From NCBI RefSeq assembly GCF_003061515.1, contig NZ_CP028924.1:4030001-4094000 (forward strand): DNA of 64,000 nt, given 5' to 3'. Shown here piece by piece: positions 25,944 through 35,734 of this stretch (position 1 is its first letter; each line of letters opens with the position of its first letter). The position numbers were made by a program, and so were the translations under genes. The DNA comes from Colwellia sp. Arc7-D (GTDB lineage: Bacteria > Pseudomonadota > Gammaproteobacteria > Enterobacterales > Alteromonadaceae). The notes below the pieces were generated by a model that was not told the DNA's origin, did not search any database, and saw only the letters and a list, made by a program, of their open reading frames with translations.

Positions 25944-28388
25944 ATGATGTTAGCCATTCGTAAGTTCTTTTATTTATTATTACGTTTACCGATAAAATTA
26001 TTGGTGCGTTGCAAAGTTGTTGCCGACGAAATAATTAATTCAGATCAACTAACTCCTGAGCAACCGATATTTTATGTCTTAAGGCACCAATCAGCCAGTG
26101 ACGTATTATCACTGCGCACTGCTTGTAAAAAAGCGAATTTACCTGACCCTTTAACACCGGTTAATATTGATGGCGAAACCTTATCTCGGTTACTATTTTT
26201 AGAAAAATCTAAGGCGTTATTTAATTGGCGCAAACCACAAAAAACGACGGCAATCGCGCAAGGATTTGAACTCCTTAACGCTCACGCTAATAACGAAGCC
26301 TTAGACGCACAACTTATTCCTGCTAATGTTATTTGGGGTCGAACGCCAACCAAAGAAAAAAACAACACTAATGTCGGTGCGTTATTAGCTGATCAAGAAT
26401 CACCTACCTGGTTAAGAAAGTTCTTTATCGTATTATTTTTAGGTCGCCATACCATGGTGCGTTTTAGTGAAGCCATTTCATTTCGACATATGGCTGATAA
26501 ACATGGCAGCACTGAGGCCAGCGCACGCAAATTAATGCGCATTACCCGCATTCATTTTCACCGACAAATTATAGCGGCTACAGGCCCTAGACTGATGCAT
26601 CGCCAGCAGATGTTTGCTAATTTAATAGTAAACCCCGCAATAAAACGCGTAATTAGTGAAGAAGCTCAAAGTAAAAATATTACTGAAGCAGAAGCTAAAA
26701 AGCAGGCATTAGCCATTATGGACGAAATTGCAGGTGATTATCGAGATGTAACGGTTCGATTTGGTGAGCGTATTTTAGGCTGGCTATGGAATCGACTTTA
26801 TAACGGTATTGAAGTGAATAAAGCTGAGCGGTTAAGAAACTTAGCACAAGAGGGGCATGAAATTATCTACGTACCTTGTCATCGTAGCCATATGGATTAC
26901 TTACTCCTTACTTACGTCATATTTCAACAAGGCTTAGTTACACCGCGTATTGCGGCAGGTATCAATTTAAACTTTTGGCCAGCTGGTCCAATTTTCAGAA
27001 AAGCAGGAGCCTTTTTTATTCGTCGTAGCTTTAAAGGTAATCGTCTTTATTCTACTATTTTTCGTGAATATTTAAGTTTACTTTTTGAACGTGGTTATTC
27101 GGTAAAATACTATTCAGAAGGTGGGCGCAGCCGGACCGGACGTTTACTTTCACCAAAAACTGGCATGCTAGCAATGACCATTCAAAGTATGTTGCGTGGG
27201 ATTGACCGACCACTGACCTTAGTGCCGGTATACCTAGGTTATGAACACGTGATGGAAGTGGGTACTTATCACAAAGAGTTGAGTGGTAGCCAAAAGAAAG
27301 GCGAGTCAATTTTTGGTGTGATTAAAGCAATTCGAAACTTACGAAATTATGGTAAAGGCTATGTTAACTTTGGCGAGCCGATTAATATTAATCAGTTTTT
27401 AAATAATCAGGTGCCTGACTGGAAACAAGCTATTGACCCTATAGACCCACAAAAGCCTAAGTGGTTGAACCCTTGCGTTAATGTACTAGCTCAGCAAGTT
27501 ATGACTTCAATTAATCAATGTGCGGCATTGAATGGGGTTGCCTTAGTCTCTTTGATTTTACATGCCACAGAAAACAAAGCATTGACCAAAGCCGAGTTAA
27601 TAAGCCAGCTTGATTTCTTTATCGAATTACAACGTGCTGCGCCGTATCATACAGAATTAACCATTCCAGATGAAACCGGAGCTGAGCTTTTAGAGCATGT
27701 CATATTATTAAATAAAGTCACCATCAACCAAGACAGTTTTGGTGACATTATCTCGTTAACAGAAAGTGCAATCTTGGAGCTGCGCTATTACCGCAACAAT
27801 ATTATTCACACATTCATACTGCCATCACTGGTTTGTCGTTTATTAGAGCGTAATGCAAAAATTAGCCAAGAGAGCTTACTCAGTCAAATTCAGCGCCTTA
27901 TAGAGTTACTAAAAACAGATTTATTTTTATGGCAAGCAGCTGATGACATAGCGCAGCAAGTCCAAGCTGTTTGTCAGTTCTTAGCTGATAAGGGCATCGT
28001 AAAACAAAGTAAATCCGGCGCTTGGTCATTATGTAGTGATGATGAGAATAGAGCTAAAATTCGTTTAATTGCTGAATGTGTTAACGAAACCATGCAACGA
28101 TTCGCCATTATAACCTCATTACTGGGGCAATTAGCGCCGATTAAAAAATCTGAGTTAATTGAAAAGGTTGTTGCTATTGCTCAACGCTTATCGGTATTAA
28201 ATGATATTAGCGCACCAGAATTTATTGATAAAAAGGCTCAATCGACCTTAATTAGTGCGATGAAAGACCAAGGCTATATTGAGCTAAATGACGATGATAA
28301 GTTAATAGATAGCAGCACATTAGGTTTATTAAAAAGTTCAGTCAGTAACTTAGTCGATATAGAAGTTTTACAAAGTATTGTGCGTTAA
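25944..28388 (+). CDS. plsB: Glycerol-3-phosphate 1-O-acyltransferase PlsB
   Basis: An 814-residue inner-membrane enzyme, within the 800-830 range of PlsB. It acylates glycerol-3-phosphate at position 1, the first step of phospholipid synthesis. The acyltransferase motifs are clear: HRSHMDY (catalytic H313 and D318), GPIFRKAGAFFIRRSFKGN, EGGRSRTGRLL and PVYLGYEHVMEVGTYHKELS. A long upstream half contains FERMDA-like helical segments of the family. Two ATG codons in a row make the start uncertain by one residue. Transcribed alone. Confidence 0.97.
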   Translation: MMLAIRKFFYLLLRLPIKLLVRCKVVADEIINSDQLTPEQPIFYVLRHQSASDVLSLRTACKKANLPDPLTPVNIDGETLSRLLFLEKSKALFNWRKPQKTTAIAQGFELLNAHANNEALDAQLIPANVIWGRTPTKEKNNTNVGALLADQESPTWLRKFFIVLFLGRHTMVRFSEAISFRHMADKHGSTEASARKLMRITRIHFHRQIIAATGPRLMHRQQMFANLIVNPAIKRVISEEAQSKNITEAEAKKQALAIMDEIAGDYRDVTVRFGERILGWLWNRLYNGIEVNKAERLRNLAQEGHEIIYVPCHRSHMDYLLLTYVIFQQGLVTPRIAAGINLNFWPAGPIFRKAGAFFIRRSFKGNRLYSTIFREYLSLLFERGYSVKYYSEGGRSRTGRLLSPKTGMLAMTIQSMLRGIDRPLTLVPVYLGYEHVMEVGTYHKELSGSQKKGESIFGVIKAIRNLRNYGKGYVNFGEPININQFLNNQVPDWKQAIDPIDPQKPKWLNPCVNVLAQQVMTSINQCAALNGVALVSLILHATENKALTKAELISQLDFFIELQRAAPYHTELTIPDETGAELLEHVILLNKVTINQDSFGDIISLTESAILELRYYRNNIIHTFILPSLVCRLLERNAKISQESLLSQIQRLIELLKTDLFLWQAADDIAQQVQAVCQFLADKGIVKQSKSGAWSLCSDDENRAKIRLIAECVNETMQRFAIITSLLGQLAPIKKSELIEKVVAIAQRLSVLNDISAPEFIDKKAQSTLISAMKDQGYIELNDDDKLIDSSTLGLLKSSVSNLVDIEVLQSIVR

Positions 28389-28426
28389 GGATATAAAAGC
28401 TAAACAGACACCTTGTAACTTATTCT

Positions 28427-28451
28427 ATGACCAATCCACTGGGTTGGTCAT
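28427..28451. repeat. Strong hairpin between plsB and ubiA
   Basis: Arms ATGACCAATCC and GGGTTGGTCAT (11 pairs with one G.T) around loop ACT. No T-run follows on either strand. It may limit transcription between the convergent genes plsB and ubiA; a dispersed intergenic repeat is the alternative. Confidence 0.55.
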
Positions 28452-28611
28452 GGATATCTATAATACGCTACCTCGAACAGTGCTATTGTCTAAAAGTAAG
28501 AGCTAAAGCTTTAGCTATTACTCTCCACAAAGCCACATATTAACTACACATTTATGTTGTGCGTTTAGCGTTTTGTCGCTTAGCAAGTATGGTAATTTAG
28601 AGTACTTTAAG

Positions 28612-29472
28612 CTAAAGGTATTCTATTGTTACACCAACAAATATAATTAAACCTACATAGTGATTATTCAAAAAGGCTTGAAAACAGCGATCACGATCAC
28701 GCCCTGAAATTAAAATTTGCTGATAACAAAAAAATCCTGCCGCAATAACTAACGACAACTGATAAGGCCAACCAAAGGCTAAAATATCACCGACTGTAAA
28801 TAATAACGCTAAGGTCATTAACTGCAAAAATAAAATAATGCGCTTATCATTTTCACCAAAAATAACCGCGGTAGATTTAACACCTATTCTTAAATCGTCA
28901 TCACGATCAACCATAGCGTACATGGTGTCGTAAGCAACAGTCCAAATAACGTTAGCCGTAAATAATAACCAAGCTACCGCAGGTATTTGGCCTTGCTCCT
29001 GCGCAAAGGCCATGATCATACCCCAGCTAAACGCGGCGCCTAATACTACCTGTGGAAAGTGGGTAATGCGTTTCATAAAAGGGTAACTGGCTGCCAAAAA
29101 AACGGCAACAACAGACAGCATGATGGTATAATCGCTTAAAGTAAGGACTAAAGAAAAAGCCAATAAAATAAAGGTAGCGAATAATTGTAAAGCTTCGCTG
29201 CCTGATAGAGCACCCGTTACCAACGGTCGGTTTTGTGTTCGCTTAACTTGGCCATCCACTTTGCGGTCGGCATAGTCATTTATAATGCAGCCTGCACTGC
29301 GCATGAAAAAAACACCTAAACTAAAAATAATCAGCATATGCAATGACGGCCAACCATCTGAGGCAATCCATAACGCCCAATAAGTCGGCCACAACAACAA
29401 GTATGTACCAATAGGCTTATCCATACGGGTAATTTGTTTAATCGCAGTTAGTTTTTGGGTGAACTCACTCAC
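28612..29472 (-). CDS. ubiA: 4-hydroxybenzoate octaprenyltransferase UbiA
   Basis: A 286-residue integral membrane prenyltransferase, same length as the family. It joins the polyprenyl tail to 4-hydroxybenzoate in ubiquinone synthesis. Both aspartate-rich motifs are present: NDYADRKVDGQVKRTQNRP (residues 65-83) and YDTMYAMVDRDDD (181-193). The next gene upstream is ubiC, whose product supplies the aromatic substrate; the gap is 15 bases, so the two are one operon. Confidence 0.97.
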   Translation of the reverse strand: MSEFTQKLTAIKQITRMDKPIGTYLLLWPTYWALWIASDGWPSLHMLIIFSLGVFFMRSAGCIINDYADRKVDGQVKRTQNRPLVTGALSGSEALQLFATFILLAFSLVLTLSDYTIMLSVVAVFLAASYPFMKRITHFPQVVLGAAFSWGMIMAFAQEQGQIPAVAWLLFTANVIWTVAYDTMYAMVDRDDDLRIGVKSTAVIFGENDKRIILFLQLMTLALLFTVGDILAFGWPYQLSLVIAAGFFCYQQILISGRDRDRCFQAFLNNHYVGLIIFVGVTIEYL

Positions 29473-29487
29473 TGTAATACCTTTTTA

Positions 29488-30051
29488 TTATTTATATGCA
29501 ATGGCGTTAGGTAAAAAAACCTCTGCCACCATTAATGGTTTTTCATCAAGCACAAATACCGAACGTCTTCCCCAAAGTATGAGCTGACTTTTTTGCAGTG
29601 ATAAATAATCTGCAAGTTTAGCGACACTAGAATCTTGATCAAATTTGGCTATTTCAATCTTTTTACGTTGTAAATCAGGATGATTAAACAATACTTGCCC
29701 TAAAGACTGTGTGCCCAAGTGGGCTAGCTGTTGTTGAGCACCCGTTAACGAGCGCAAAGGTAATAAACTGCGAGCAAATACTTGTGCTATTTCATCACAG
29801 TACAATAAAACTTCTCTGACCAACACTTGCTCACCAGCAACAATGTCACTATTGGCCTCTGCAGCACTACAAGCTTCGATTTTTTGTCCGAGTAGTTCGA
29901 CACGAAAATGCTGGCTATGAGACTTCAAGCGAGCCGTTAGTGAACTAGGGTCAAGTAACCAATCGCGTAAGTTATTAGCAATAGAGACACTTTGGGGCGG
30001 TTGCCAATTGGCCACCATATGCACAGGGAATAATGAATGTTCTATTGTCAT
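29488..30051 (-). CDS. ubiC: Chorismate--pyruvate lyase UbiC
   Basis: A 187-residue cytoplasmic protein (Escherichia coli UbiC has 165). It converts chorismate to 4-hydroxybenzoate and pyruvate, the first committed step of ubiquinone synthesis. Family features: WLLDPSSLTARLK near the N-terminus, VLVREVLLYCD (the arginine/glutamate substrate region), ARSLLPL, and the C-terminal LILWGRRSVFVLDEKPLMVAEVF-type segment ending in E-V-F-L-P. First gene of the ubiCA pair. Confidence 0.95.
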   Translation of the reverse strand: MTIEHSLFPVHMVANWQPPQSVSIANNLRDWLLDPSSLTARLKSHSQHFRVELLGQKIEACSAAEANSDIVAGEQVLVREVLLYCDEIAQVFARSLLPLRSLTGAQQQLAHLGTQSLGQVLFNHPDLQRKKIEIAKFDQDSSVAKLADYLSLQKSQLILWGRRSVFVLDEKPLMVAEVFLPNAIAYK

Positions 30052-30406
30052 ACCTGAAAACTATTTCACCTTAAGACGGGTAAATAAATATTGATTAAAC
30101 AACGCTAAACGCTTTTTCGATACGTTTATTATTAACAGCACATGCATCACGTTGTATCAAGCAACAGCAGCGTTATTTAACGAAAAGCGAGGTATGATAG
30201 CGTTTAGTAAGACAAAAATACAGCTTACTCCCTGCTTTCAAAACAGCAATTTATAGCCAATAAAATTTGGCTCACCGGTTGAACCTAATAAAAATAGGTA
30301 AATAAATCAGCGCATGATCAAAATTCGAGTTATCATTTAATAGTAATCAGCCTATTTAACTGCTTAACATAAATAGATAACTTATTTTTAATTTGAGTTT
30401 TAGTGT
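30052..30406. other. Divergent intergenic region between ubiC and FliL-like gene
   Basis: About 355 bases with no supported gene. It should hold the promoters of ubiCA (leftward) and the FliL-like gene (rightward); no operator or RNA element was recognised. Confidence 0.4.
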
Positions 30407-30787
30407 ATGAAAACATCCCTTATTTTAATACTAGTCCTGTTAAGTTCGACTTTTGCTAAAGCTGCAGATTATGCCTACTTTGGTTTCGAACCTTCTATTG
30501 TGACTAATTACGTCGCTGTTAAGAAAAAAATGGGCTATGTTCGCCTAACAGTTGAGTTGATGATAGAAGATGCCAACAATTATGAAATTGTTGAGCATCA
30601 TGCGCCACTTTTGAGAGATGCCATTATTAATATTATTGGTCAACAGCCTGAGTCAAACATAAAATCAATTAATGGTCGCCATGAAATACAGCGTTTGTGC
30701 GAAGATAAAGTAAAAGAATTACTGGAAAAAGAGACAGGTAAGCCGTTAATAAAAAAACTTTTGTTTACCCAGTGGTTAGATAATTAA
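30407..30787 (+). CDS. FliL-like periplasmic protein
   Basis: A 126-residue protein with a signal peptide (about 1-19, ending AKA) and a FliL-type domain: YFGFEPSIVTNYV, KKMGYVRLTVELMIED, an HHAPLLRDAIINIIGQQ helix and a C-terminal KKLLFTQWL strand. FliL itself is anchored by an N-terminal membrane helix and supports the flagellar stator; this version appears to be secreted to the periplasm or weakly anchored, and no flagellar gene is near. The same placement next to ubiC is seen in other Alteromonadales and Vibrio genomes from memory. Its role in motility is unproven. Confidence 0.82.
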   Translation: MKTSLILILVLLSSTFAKAADYAYFGFEPSIVTNYVAVKKKMGYVRLTVELMIEDANNYEIVEHHAPLLRDAIINIIGQQPESNIKSINGRHEIQRLCEDKVKELLEKETGKPLIKKLLFTQWLDN

Positions 30788-30803
30788 ACTCTGTTCAGCT
30801 AAA

Positions 30804-30838
30804 CAGCAATTAAAATAAACTTTTTAATTGCTGAAAAA
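30804..30838. terminator. Hairpin terminator after FliL-like gene
   Basis: Perfect 12-base arms CAGCAATTAAAA and TTTTAATTGCTG with a 6-base spacer. The A/T-rich flanks permit activity on both strands. Confidence 0.7.
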
Positions 30839-30840
30839 TT

Positions 30841-30875
30841 AAAACACACTGATTGTTATGACGTGTGTTTTTTTT
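30841..30875 (+). terminator. Second terminator, overlapping the end of glpG
   Basis: Arms AAAACACAC and GTGTGTTTT followed by a T8 run on the plus strand. The right arm and T-run are the last codons of glpG read in reverse, so the convergent genes share sequence here. Confidence 0.65.
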
Positions 30876-31722
30876 CTTTTAAAACTTGAATATAAGCCAC
30901 CATACAACCACTAAGCAAGCCTAATAAATGGGCAGTGTTTGCAACATTAATCGGCATTAAACTCGTGTAACCTAACAGTAGCCAAAACAACATAAAGCCG
31001 ATAATGGGTTTAGACAACGACAGACCTTTTTCCGGCATTAGCCAGCCAATAAACCACACATAGCCTACCAACGCATAGACTACTCCGGATAAACCACCAA
31101 AATTTGCTCCACCAACATAAAACTGCCCAACATTAGAAAACAAGGCAGAAATAATCAGTAAGTTAATTAAACTGAATTTACCCATGGTACTTTCAATCGA
31201 ACCACCTAACTGCCACCACCACATGGTATTAAAAACAATATGTAACCATGAAAAATGAAAGAAAGCAGGCCCTAATAATCGGTGAGGGGCTTGTATAACG
31301 GCGTCAAAACTAAGTTGAGGATAAAATTGTAAGTGATGAAATAAAGTATTTCCCCAGCCTAAACTACTGCCAATAAAAACCAACCAACATAGGGTGAATA
31401 CGACTAAGGTAACAATGCCAGCATGAGAAAAAAACTGGCTCTTAAAGCTACTTAATAACGCAGGAGAATTAGAGCTAACCTCAGTAACATCACCGCTTTG
31501 CCATGCTGCTTGCTGGTATTTAGCCTGATAAGGTTGAGCGATGAATTGCTCAAACTCTTGTTGAGCAAAATCAACTTGGTCAGATTGACAATAAATCACA
31601 AAGCCTGCATCTTCACTTTTAACCTGTGCTTGAACCTGCATTGTTTTGAGGTAGTTACAAAAAAGTAAGGCAATATTGTGTTGCGTTACTTTCACTAAAG
31701 GCTGCAGGTTTTGCTCTATCAT
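30856..31722 (-). CDS. glpG: Rhomboid intramembrane serine protease GlpG
   Basis: A 288-residue protein with a cytoplasmic N-terminal domain (about 1-75) and six membrane helices. Catalytic serine S212 in GGLSGVVYALVGY and histidine H265 in NTAHLLGLLSG form the dyad; H161 and N165 in HIVFNTMWWW stabilise the oxyanion. It cleaves membrane proteins inside the bilayer. It overlaps glpE by one base, an arrangement shared with Escherichia coli glpEG, but here the glp regulator and glpD are absent and tdh-kbl lie upstream instead. Confidence 0.96.
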   Translation of the reverse strand: MIEQNLQPLVKVTQHNIALLFCNYLKTMQVQAQVKSEDAGFVIYCQSDQVDFAQQEFEQFIAQPYQAKYQQAAWQSGDVTEVSSNSPALLSSFKSQFFSHAGIVTLVVFTLCWLVFIGSSLGWGNTLFHHLQFYPQLSFDAVIQAPHRLLGPAFFHFSWLHIVFNTMWWWQLGGSIESTMGKFSLINLLIISALFSNVGQFYVGGANFGGLSGVVYALVGYVWFIGWLMPEKGLSLSKPIIGFMLFWLLLGYTSLMPINVANTAHLLGLLSGCMVAYIQVLKEKKHTS

Positions 31723-32054
31723 CAGCTTTCAACAACGTCCGGGTGTTGTAATTGCCAATCAGTATAGCCACCATCCAAGGAATACACTTCGGTAAAGTCT
31801 TGACTGATCAAAAACTGCGCCGCTTGCTGACTTGAAATACCGTGATAACAACACACCACTACAGGTTCGTCTAAATCAGCGGTACGCAAAAAATCAGGTA
31901 AGCTGTCATTACTTAAATGTATGGCGTTGGGAATATGCCCCGCCTGAAACGAGGCTGGATCGCGAATATCAACCACCACATGTGTTTTATCAGTTAGTAC
32001 TTTATGCAGTTCACTGATTTGCATATGTTTAAAATTTTCTTCGCTATTTGACAT
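31722..32054 (-). CDS. glpE: Thiosulfate sulfurtransferase GlpE (rhodanese)
   Basis: A 110-residue single-domain rhodanese, the usual GlpE size. VVVDIRDPASFQAGHIPNAI at about 26-45 and the active-site loop CYHGISS with catalytic cysteine C69 are clear. It transfers sulfane sulfur from thiosulfate to acceptors such as cyanide or thioredoxin. Overlaps both neighbours (glpG and tdh) by one base, so all four genes kbl-tdh-glpE-glpG may be a single transcript. Confidence 0.94.
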   Translation of the reverse strand: MSNSEENFKHMQISELHKVLTDKTHVVVDIRDPASFQAGHIPNAIHLSNDSLPDFLRTADLDEPVVVCCYHGISSQQAAQFLISQDFTEVYSLDGGYTDWQLQHPDVVES

Positions 32055-33082
32055 TATTTTTCCCAGTTTAAAATTACTTTACCCGATTGTCCTGAACGCA
32101 TGATATCAAAACCTTGCTGAAAATCATCAATATTAAAGTGATGAGTAATAATTGGCGTTAAATCTAAGCCTGATTGAATCAAACTAGCCATTTTATACCA
32201 AGTTTCAAACATTTCGCGACCGTAAATACCTTTAATGGTTAACCCTTTAAAAATAATTTTGCTCCAGTCTATCGCCATATCTTCACCTGGAATACCGAGC
32301 ATGGCAATTTTTCCGCCATTATTCATGTTGGCTAACATATCGGTAAATGCCATCGGAACACCTGACATTTCCATGCCAACATCAAAACCTTCGGTCATAC
32401 CTAAGTCAGCCATAACATCTGATAGCTTTTCTTTAGTCACGTCAACAGCTCGTGTAGCGCCCATTTTTCGAGCCAAGTCTAAACGGTATTCATTAACGTC
32501 GGTTACCACAACATGGCGAGCACCAACATGCTTTGCTACCGCCGCGGCCATAATACCAATCGGGCCAGCGCCAGTAATTAATACATCTTCGCCGACTAAA
32601 TCAAACGATAACGCCGTATGCACAGCATTGCCAAATGGGTCAAAAATAGCGGCTAAATCATCTGAAATTTCATCCGGTAATTTAAATGCGTTAAATGCCG
32701 GTATAACTAAGTATTCAGCAAAAGAGCCAGCGCGATTTACCCCAACACCGACGGTATTACGACATAAATGCGTACGACCACCACGACAATTACGACAATG
32801 ACCACAGGTAATATGGCCTTCACCTGAAACACGATCGCCTAGTGCAAAACCTTTAACTTCTTGACCAATACCAACCACTTCACCGGCATATTCATGACCC
32901 ACAACCATAGGAACAGGAATAGTTTTTTGTGACCACTCATCCCAGTTGTAAATATGAATATCCGTTCCACAAATAGCGGTTTTCTTAATTTTGATTAACA
33001 GATCGTTATGGCCAATTTCTGGCTTCGGCGAATCTGTCATCCAAATACCTGGTTCAGATTTTAATTTTGCTAATGATTTCAT
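32054..33082 (-). CDS. tdh: L-threonine 3-dehydrogenase
   Basis: A 342-residue zinc-dependent medium-chain dehydrogenase, near the 341 of Escherichia coli Tdh. Catalytic zinc site [14 protein letters not shown] and GHEYAG; structural zinc cysteines [18 protein letters not shown]-binding [12 protein letters not shown]. It oxidises threonine to 2-amino-3-ketobutyrate, the substrate of Kbl encoded immediately upstream (2-base gap). The unit forms the threonine-to-glycine pathway and is probably controlled by the divergent Lrp-type gene. Confidence 0.97.
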   Translation of the reverse strand: MKSLAKLKSEPGIWMTDSPKPEIGHNDLLIKIKKTAICGTDIHIYNWDEWSQKTIPVPMVVGHEYAGEVVGIGQEVKGFALGDRVSGEGHITCGHCRNCRGGRTHLCRNTVGVGVNRAGSFAEYLVIPAFNAFKLPDEISDDLAAIFDPFGNAVHTALSFDLVGEDVLITGAGPIGIMAAAVAKHVGARHVVVTDVNEYRLDLARKMGATRAVDVTKEKLSDVMADLGMTEGFDVGMEMSGVPMAFTDMLANMNNGGKIAMLGIPGEDMAIDWSKIIFKGLTIKGIYGREMFETWYKMASLIQSGLDLTPIITHHFNIDDFQQGFDIMRSGQSGKVILNWEK

Positions 33083-33084
33083 GT

Positions 33085-34299
33085 TTAGCCCTCAATCACG
33101 TTCATTTCTTTGCCTATACGAATAAAGGCTTCAATGGCTTTGTCTAATTCCGCTTTGGTATGTGCAGCTGATATTTGTGTACGAATACGCGCTTGCCCTT
33201 TAGGTACGACAGGGAATGAAAAACCAATCACATAAATGCCTTCAGCTAATAGGCGATCTGCCATCGCACTAGCCACTTTTGCATCACCTAACATGACCGG
33301 AATAATAGCATGGTCAGCACCGGCACAAGTAAAGCCTGCCGCTTCCATTTGCGTTCTAAAATATGCTGCATTGTCTTTTAAAGTTTTGCGTAATTCGCCA
33401 CCATCAGCTAATAAATCAATGACCTTAATTGAAGCATTAACAATCGCTGGCGCTAATGAATTAGAAAATAAGTACGGACGCGAACGTTGACGTAACCATT
33501 CAACGACTTCTTTTTTCGCTGCAGTGTAACCACCTGAGGCACCACCCATTGCTTTACCAAGAGTACCGGTAATGATGTCAACACGACCCATTACATCACA
33601 GTACTCATGGCTGCCACGACCTTGTTCGCCTACAAAGCCTACCGCGTGCGAATCATCAACCATCACCATTGCATTATATTTGTCAGCTAAATCACAAACT
33701 GCTTTCAAATTGGCAATAACACCATCCATCGAAAACACACCGTCAGTAGCAATTAATTTAAAGCGCGCGCCAGCTTCATCAGCTTCGATCAAACGTGCTT
33801 CAAGCTCAGCCGCATCATTGTTAGCATAACGAAAACGTTTCGCTTTACATAAACGTACACCATCAATAATTGATGCATGATTAAGTGAGTCACTAATAAT
33901 AGCGTCTTCTGGGCCTAATAACGTTTCAAACAAACCGGCATTAGCGTCAAAACACGAAGAATACAAAATAGTATCTTCCATACCTAAAAAGGTACTTAAC
34001 TTTTGCTCTAAGGTTTTATGAATGTCTTGCGTACCACAAATAAAGCGTACTGATGCCATACCGAAACCATGCTCATCTAAACCTTGCTTTGCCGCCGCAA
34101 TTAACGACGGGTGATTAGCTAGGCCTAAATAGTTGTTGGCACAAAAGTTCACTACGTTTTCGCCAGTGTTAACCGCCATTTGAGGCTGTTGCGCAGTGGT
34201 TATTACACGTTCAGCCTTATATAAACCATCTTCTTTTACTTGGTTTATTTGCGAAGTTAAATGAGCATAAAAGTTATTTGTATTGGCAGAATTGGTCAC
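33085..34299 (-). CDS. kbl: 2-amino-3-ketobutyrate coenzyme A ligase
   Basis: A 404-residue pyridoxal-phosphate enzyme of the alpha-oxoamine synthase family. It splits 2-amino-3-ketobutyrate with CoA into glycine and acetyl-CoA. The lysine that binds PLP is in [15 protein letters not shown]; other family segments include [34 protein letters not shown] and [10 protein letters not shown]. First gene of the kbl-tdh operon; its upstream region carries two inverted repeats of the TTGAC/GTCAA type. Confidence 0.97.
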   Translation of the reverse strand: MTNSANTNNFYAHLTSQINQVKEDGLYKAERVITTAQQPQMAVNTGENVVNFCANNYLGLANHPSLIAAAKQGLDEHGFGMASVRFICGTQDIHKTLEQKLSTFLGMEDTILYSSCFDANAGLFETLLGPEDAIISDSLNHASIIDGVRLCKAKRFRYANNDAAELEARLIEADEAGARFKLIATDGVFSMDGVIANLKAVCDLADKYNAMVMVDDSHAVGFVGEQGRGSHEYCDVMGRVDIITGTLGKAMGGASGGYTAAKKEVVEWLRQRSRPYLFSNSLAPAIVNASIKVIDLLADGGELRKTLKDNAAYFRTQMEAAGFTCAGADHAIIPVMLGDAKVASAMADRLLAEGIYVIGFSFPVVPKGQARIRTQISAAHTKAELDKAIEAFIRIGKEMNVIEG

Positions 34300-34384
34300 G
34301 GTAATTCCTTAAAAAGTTATTGTCTTTCAATTGTCGTATTATCCGCCCACACAAGGTGATATGCAAAGTGACATTACGTGATAA

Positions 34385-34426
34385 TTTGACCTTTTTTATA
34401 GTCAAATTGACATATCTATATGTCAA
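34385..34426. promoter_or_regulatory. Two adjacent palindromes, candidate Lrp-type operator
   Basis: TTTGAC (34385-34390)/GTCAAA (34401-34406) and, directly next, TTGACATAT/ATATGTCAA with a 2-base centre (34407-34426). Located between the divergent kbl and Lrp/AsnC-like genes. AT-rich palindromes with TTGAC ends in such a position are probable sites for the neighbouring regulator. Confidence 0.65.
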
Positions 34427-34477
34427 AGTGTAATATCTTAGGCTATATTTTGCATTTATATAGTTTAAGGGTCGTCA

Positions 34478-34906
34478 TTGTTAACTGAAAAAGATGAAGA
34501 GTTATTATCAATACTGCGACTCAATGCCCGCGCCAGTGTTTCTGACATGGCAAGAGCAACAGGCGTTTCACGAACGGCGATACAAAATCGACTGAATAAG
34601 CTTGAAAACAATAATGTGATTGAAGCATACAGCGTGGTGTTAGGTAGCGAATACACGAGTGGGTTAATCTCTTCTAATGTTTCTTTAAAAGTAAATCCTA
34701 ACTTGAGACAAACTATCTGCTTAGCCTTAAGAAAAGTACATCAAATTAGCCATATTTATTCTATTAGTGGAGAATATGACTTATTGGTAACAATACAAGC
34801 AAGCACATTAGAAAAGTTAAGCGAGGTACTTAATATGGTGTGTTCGCTTGAAGGTGTAGCTAGAACTAACTCTTCAATTATTCTTGATACTATTTTTAAA
34901 CGCTGA
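34478..34906 (+). CDS. Lrp/AsnC-family transcriptional regulator
   Basis: A 142-residue regulator with an N-terminal winged helix-turn-helix (about 1-60; LSILRLNARASVSDMARATG and VSRTAIQNRLNKLENNNVI) and a C-terminal RAM ligand-binding domain (about 65-140; YSISGEYDLLVTIQAST). The start is TTG, preceded by AAGGG at seven bases. Divergent from kbl-tdh with palindromes between; the expected role is amino-acid-responsive control of threonine degradation and of itself. Confidence 0.9.
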   Translation: MLTEKDEELLSILRLNARASVSDMARATGVSRTAIQNRLNKLENNNVIEAYSVVLGSEYTSGLISSNVSLKVNPNLRQTICLALRKVHQISHIYSISGEYDLLVTIQASTLEKLSEVLNMVCSLEGVARTNSSIILDTIFKR

Positions 34907-35734
34907 TCATTCAGGTAGTGTGGATAGCGTACTATTTAACCAAATCGCAATATTTTCATTTAAGTAAGTCTGTTGCTTTAGCAAATAGTAACTGGATCCG
35001 TTACCTTTAAATGTTTGTAACACCGAATGCCTATCACCACTCCAATCGAACAACTCTTGTGCGTTAAGCATTGCTTCGGTGAGGTATTTGGCACTGAGCA
35101 AGTAAATGGGCATGTCGGGTAAGTGTTTAAATTGCTCTTTGTCATCAACGCTTAACTCTGGTGACAGCATAACCACACTCTTTAAAGCAGTTTTTTGCGC
35201 TAAATAAATCGCTTGGTTACTACTGCAGCCACTGGTTACTATGCTAATGCTCTGGTTATTATTCATTGTACGTTGTAAATACTGATAAGCCGACAAAACA
35301 TCACTTTCCCAATGCAGCATTAATGCCGCTAACTTCCCTTGATAACTCACGATATCGTCAGCTTTTAATCGAATGCTTTTATGGGAATAATCCTCGTTTT
35401 GACTTGCACCAAACCCCCTTAAATCGAGAGATAAAACGAATAAACCTTGCTTAACAAGTGCGGAGTGTAAAGGCTGAAAATCTTTGGCTATATGTTGACA
35501 ATCATGCAGTAGCAATACACCACCAGACGTTGCTAAACCAACATTTAATTGCCCAGACAAGGTGAAATTATCAATGGCTGTTAATGTAACGGTTTTGCTT
35601 AATTTAGCTTCATGATTTACAACCAGTGATTGAGCGGCAGATTGCTGAGCAGCACAAAACGCTAGTAAACAGAAAATAAATTTCAATGCTGAGTATCTAG
35701 TGTTTCTATATCGATTAAATAGATAAATTTTCAT
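34907..35734 (-). CDS. Alpha/beta-hydrolase-fold protein, exported
   Basis: A 275-residue protein with a signal peptide (about 12-35, ending QSAAQ). Alpha/beta hydrolase features: LLLHDCQHIAKDF (oxyanion strand), LSLDLRGFGAS, and a nucleophile elbow SGCSSNQA. The elbow has serine but lacks the second glycine of G-x-S-x-G, and the C-terminal histidine position is not obvious, although DRHS occurs near residue 238. It may be an esterase or an inactive relative. Convergent with the Lrp gene, stops adjacent. Confidence 0.65.
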   Translation of the reverse strand: MKIYLFNRYRNTRYSALKFIFCLLAFCAAQQSAAQSLVVNHEAKLSKTVTLTAIDNFTLSGQLNVGLATSGGVLLLHDCQHIAKDFQPLHSALVKQGLFVLSLDLRGFGASQNEDYSHKSIRLKADDIVSYQGKLAALMLHWESDVLSAYQYLQRTMNNNQSISIVTSGCSSNQAIYLAQKTALKSVVMLSPELSVDDKEQFKHLPDMPIYLLSAKYLTEAMLNAQELFDWSGDRHSVLQTFKGNGSSYYLLKQQTYLNENIAIWLNSTLSTLPE

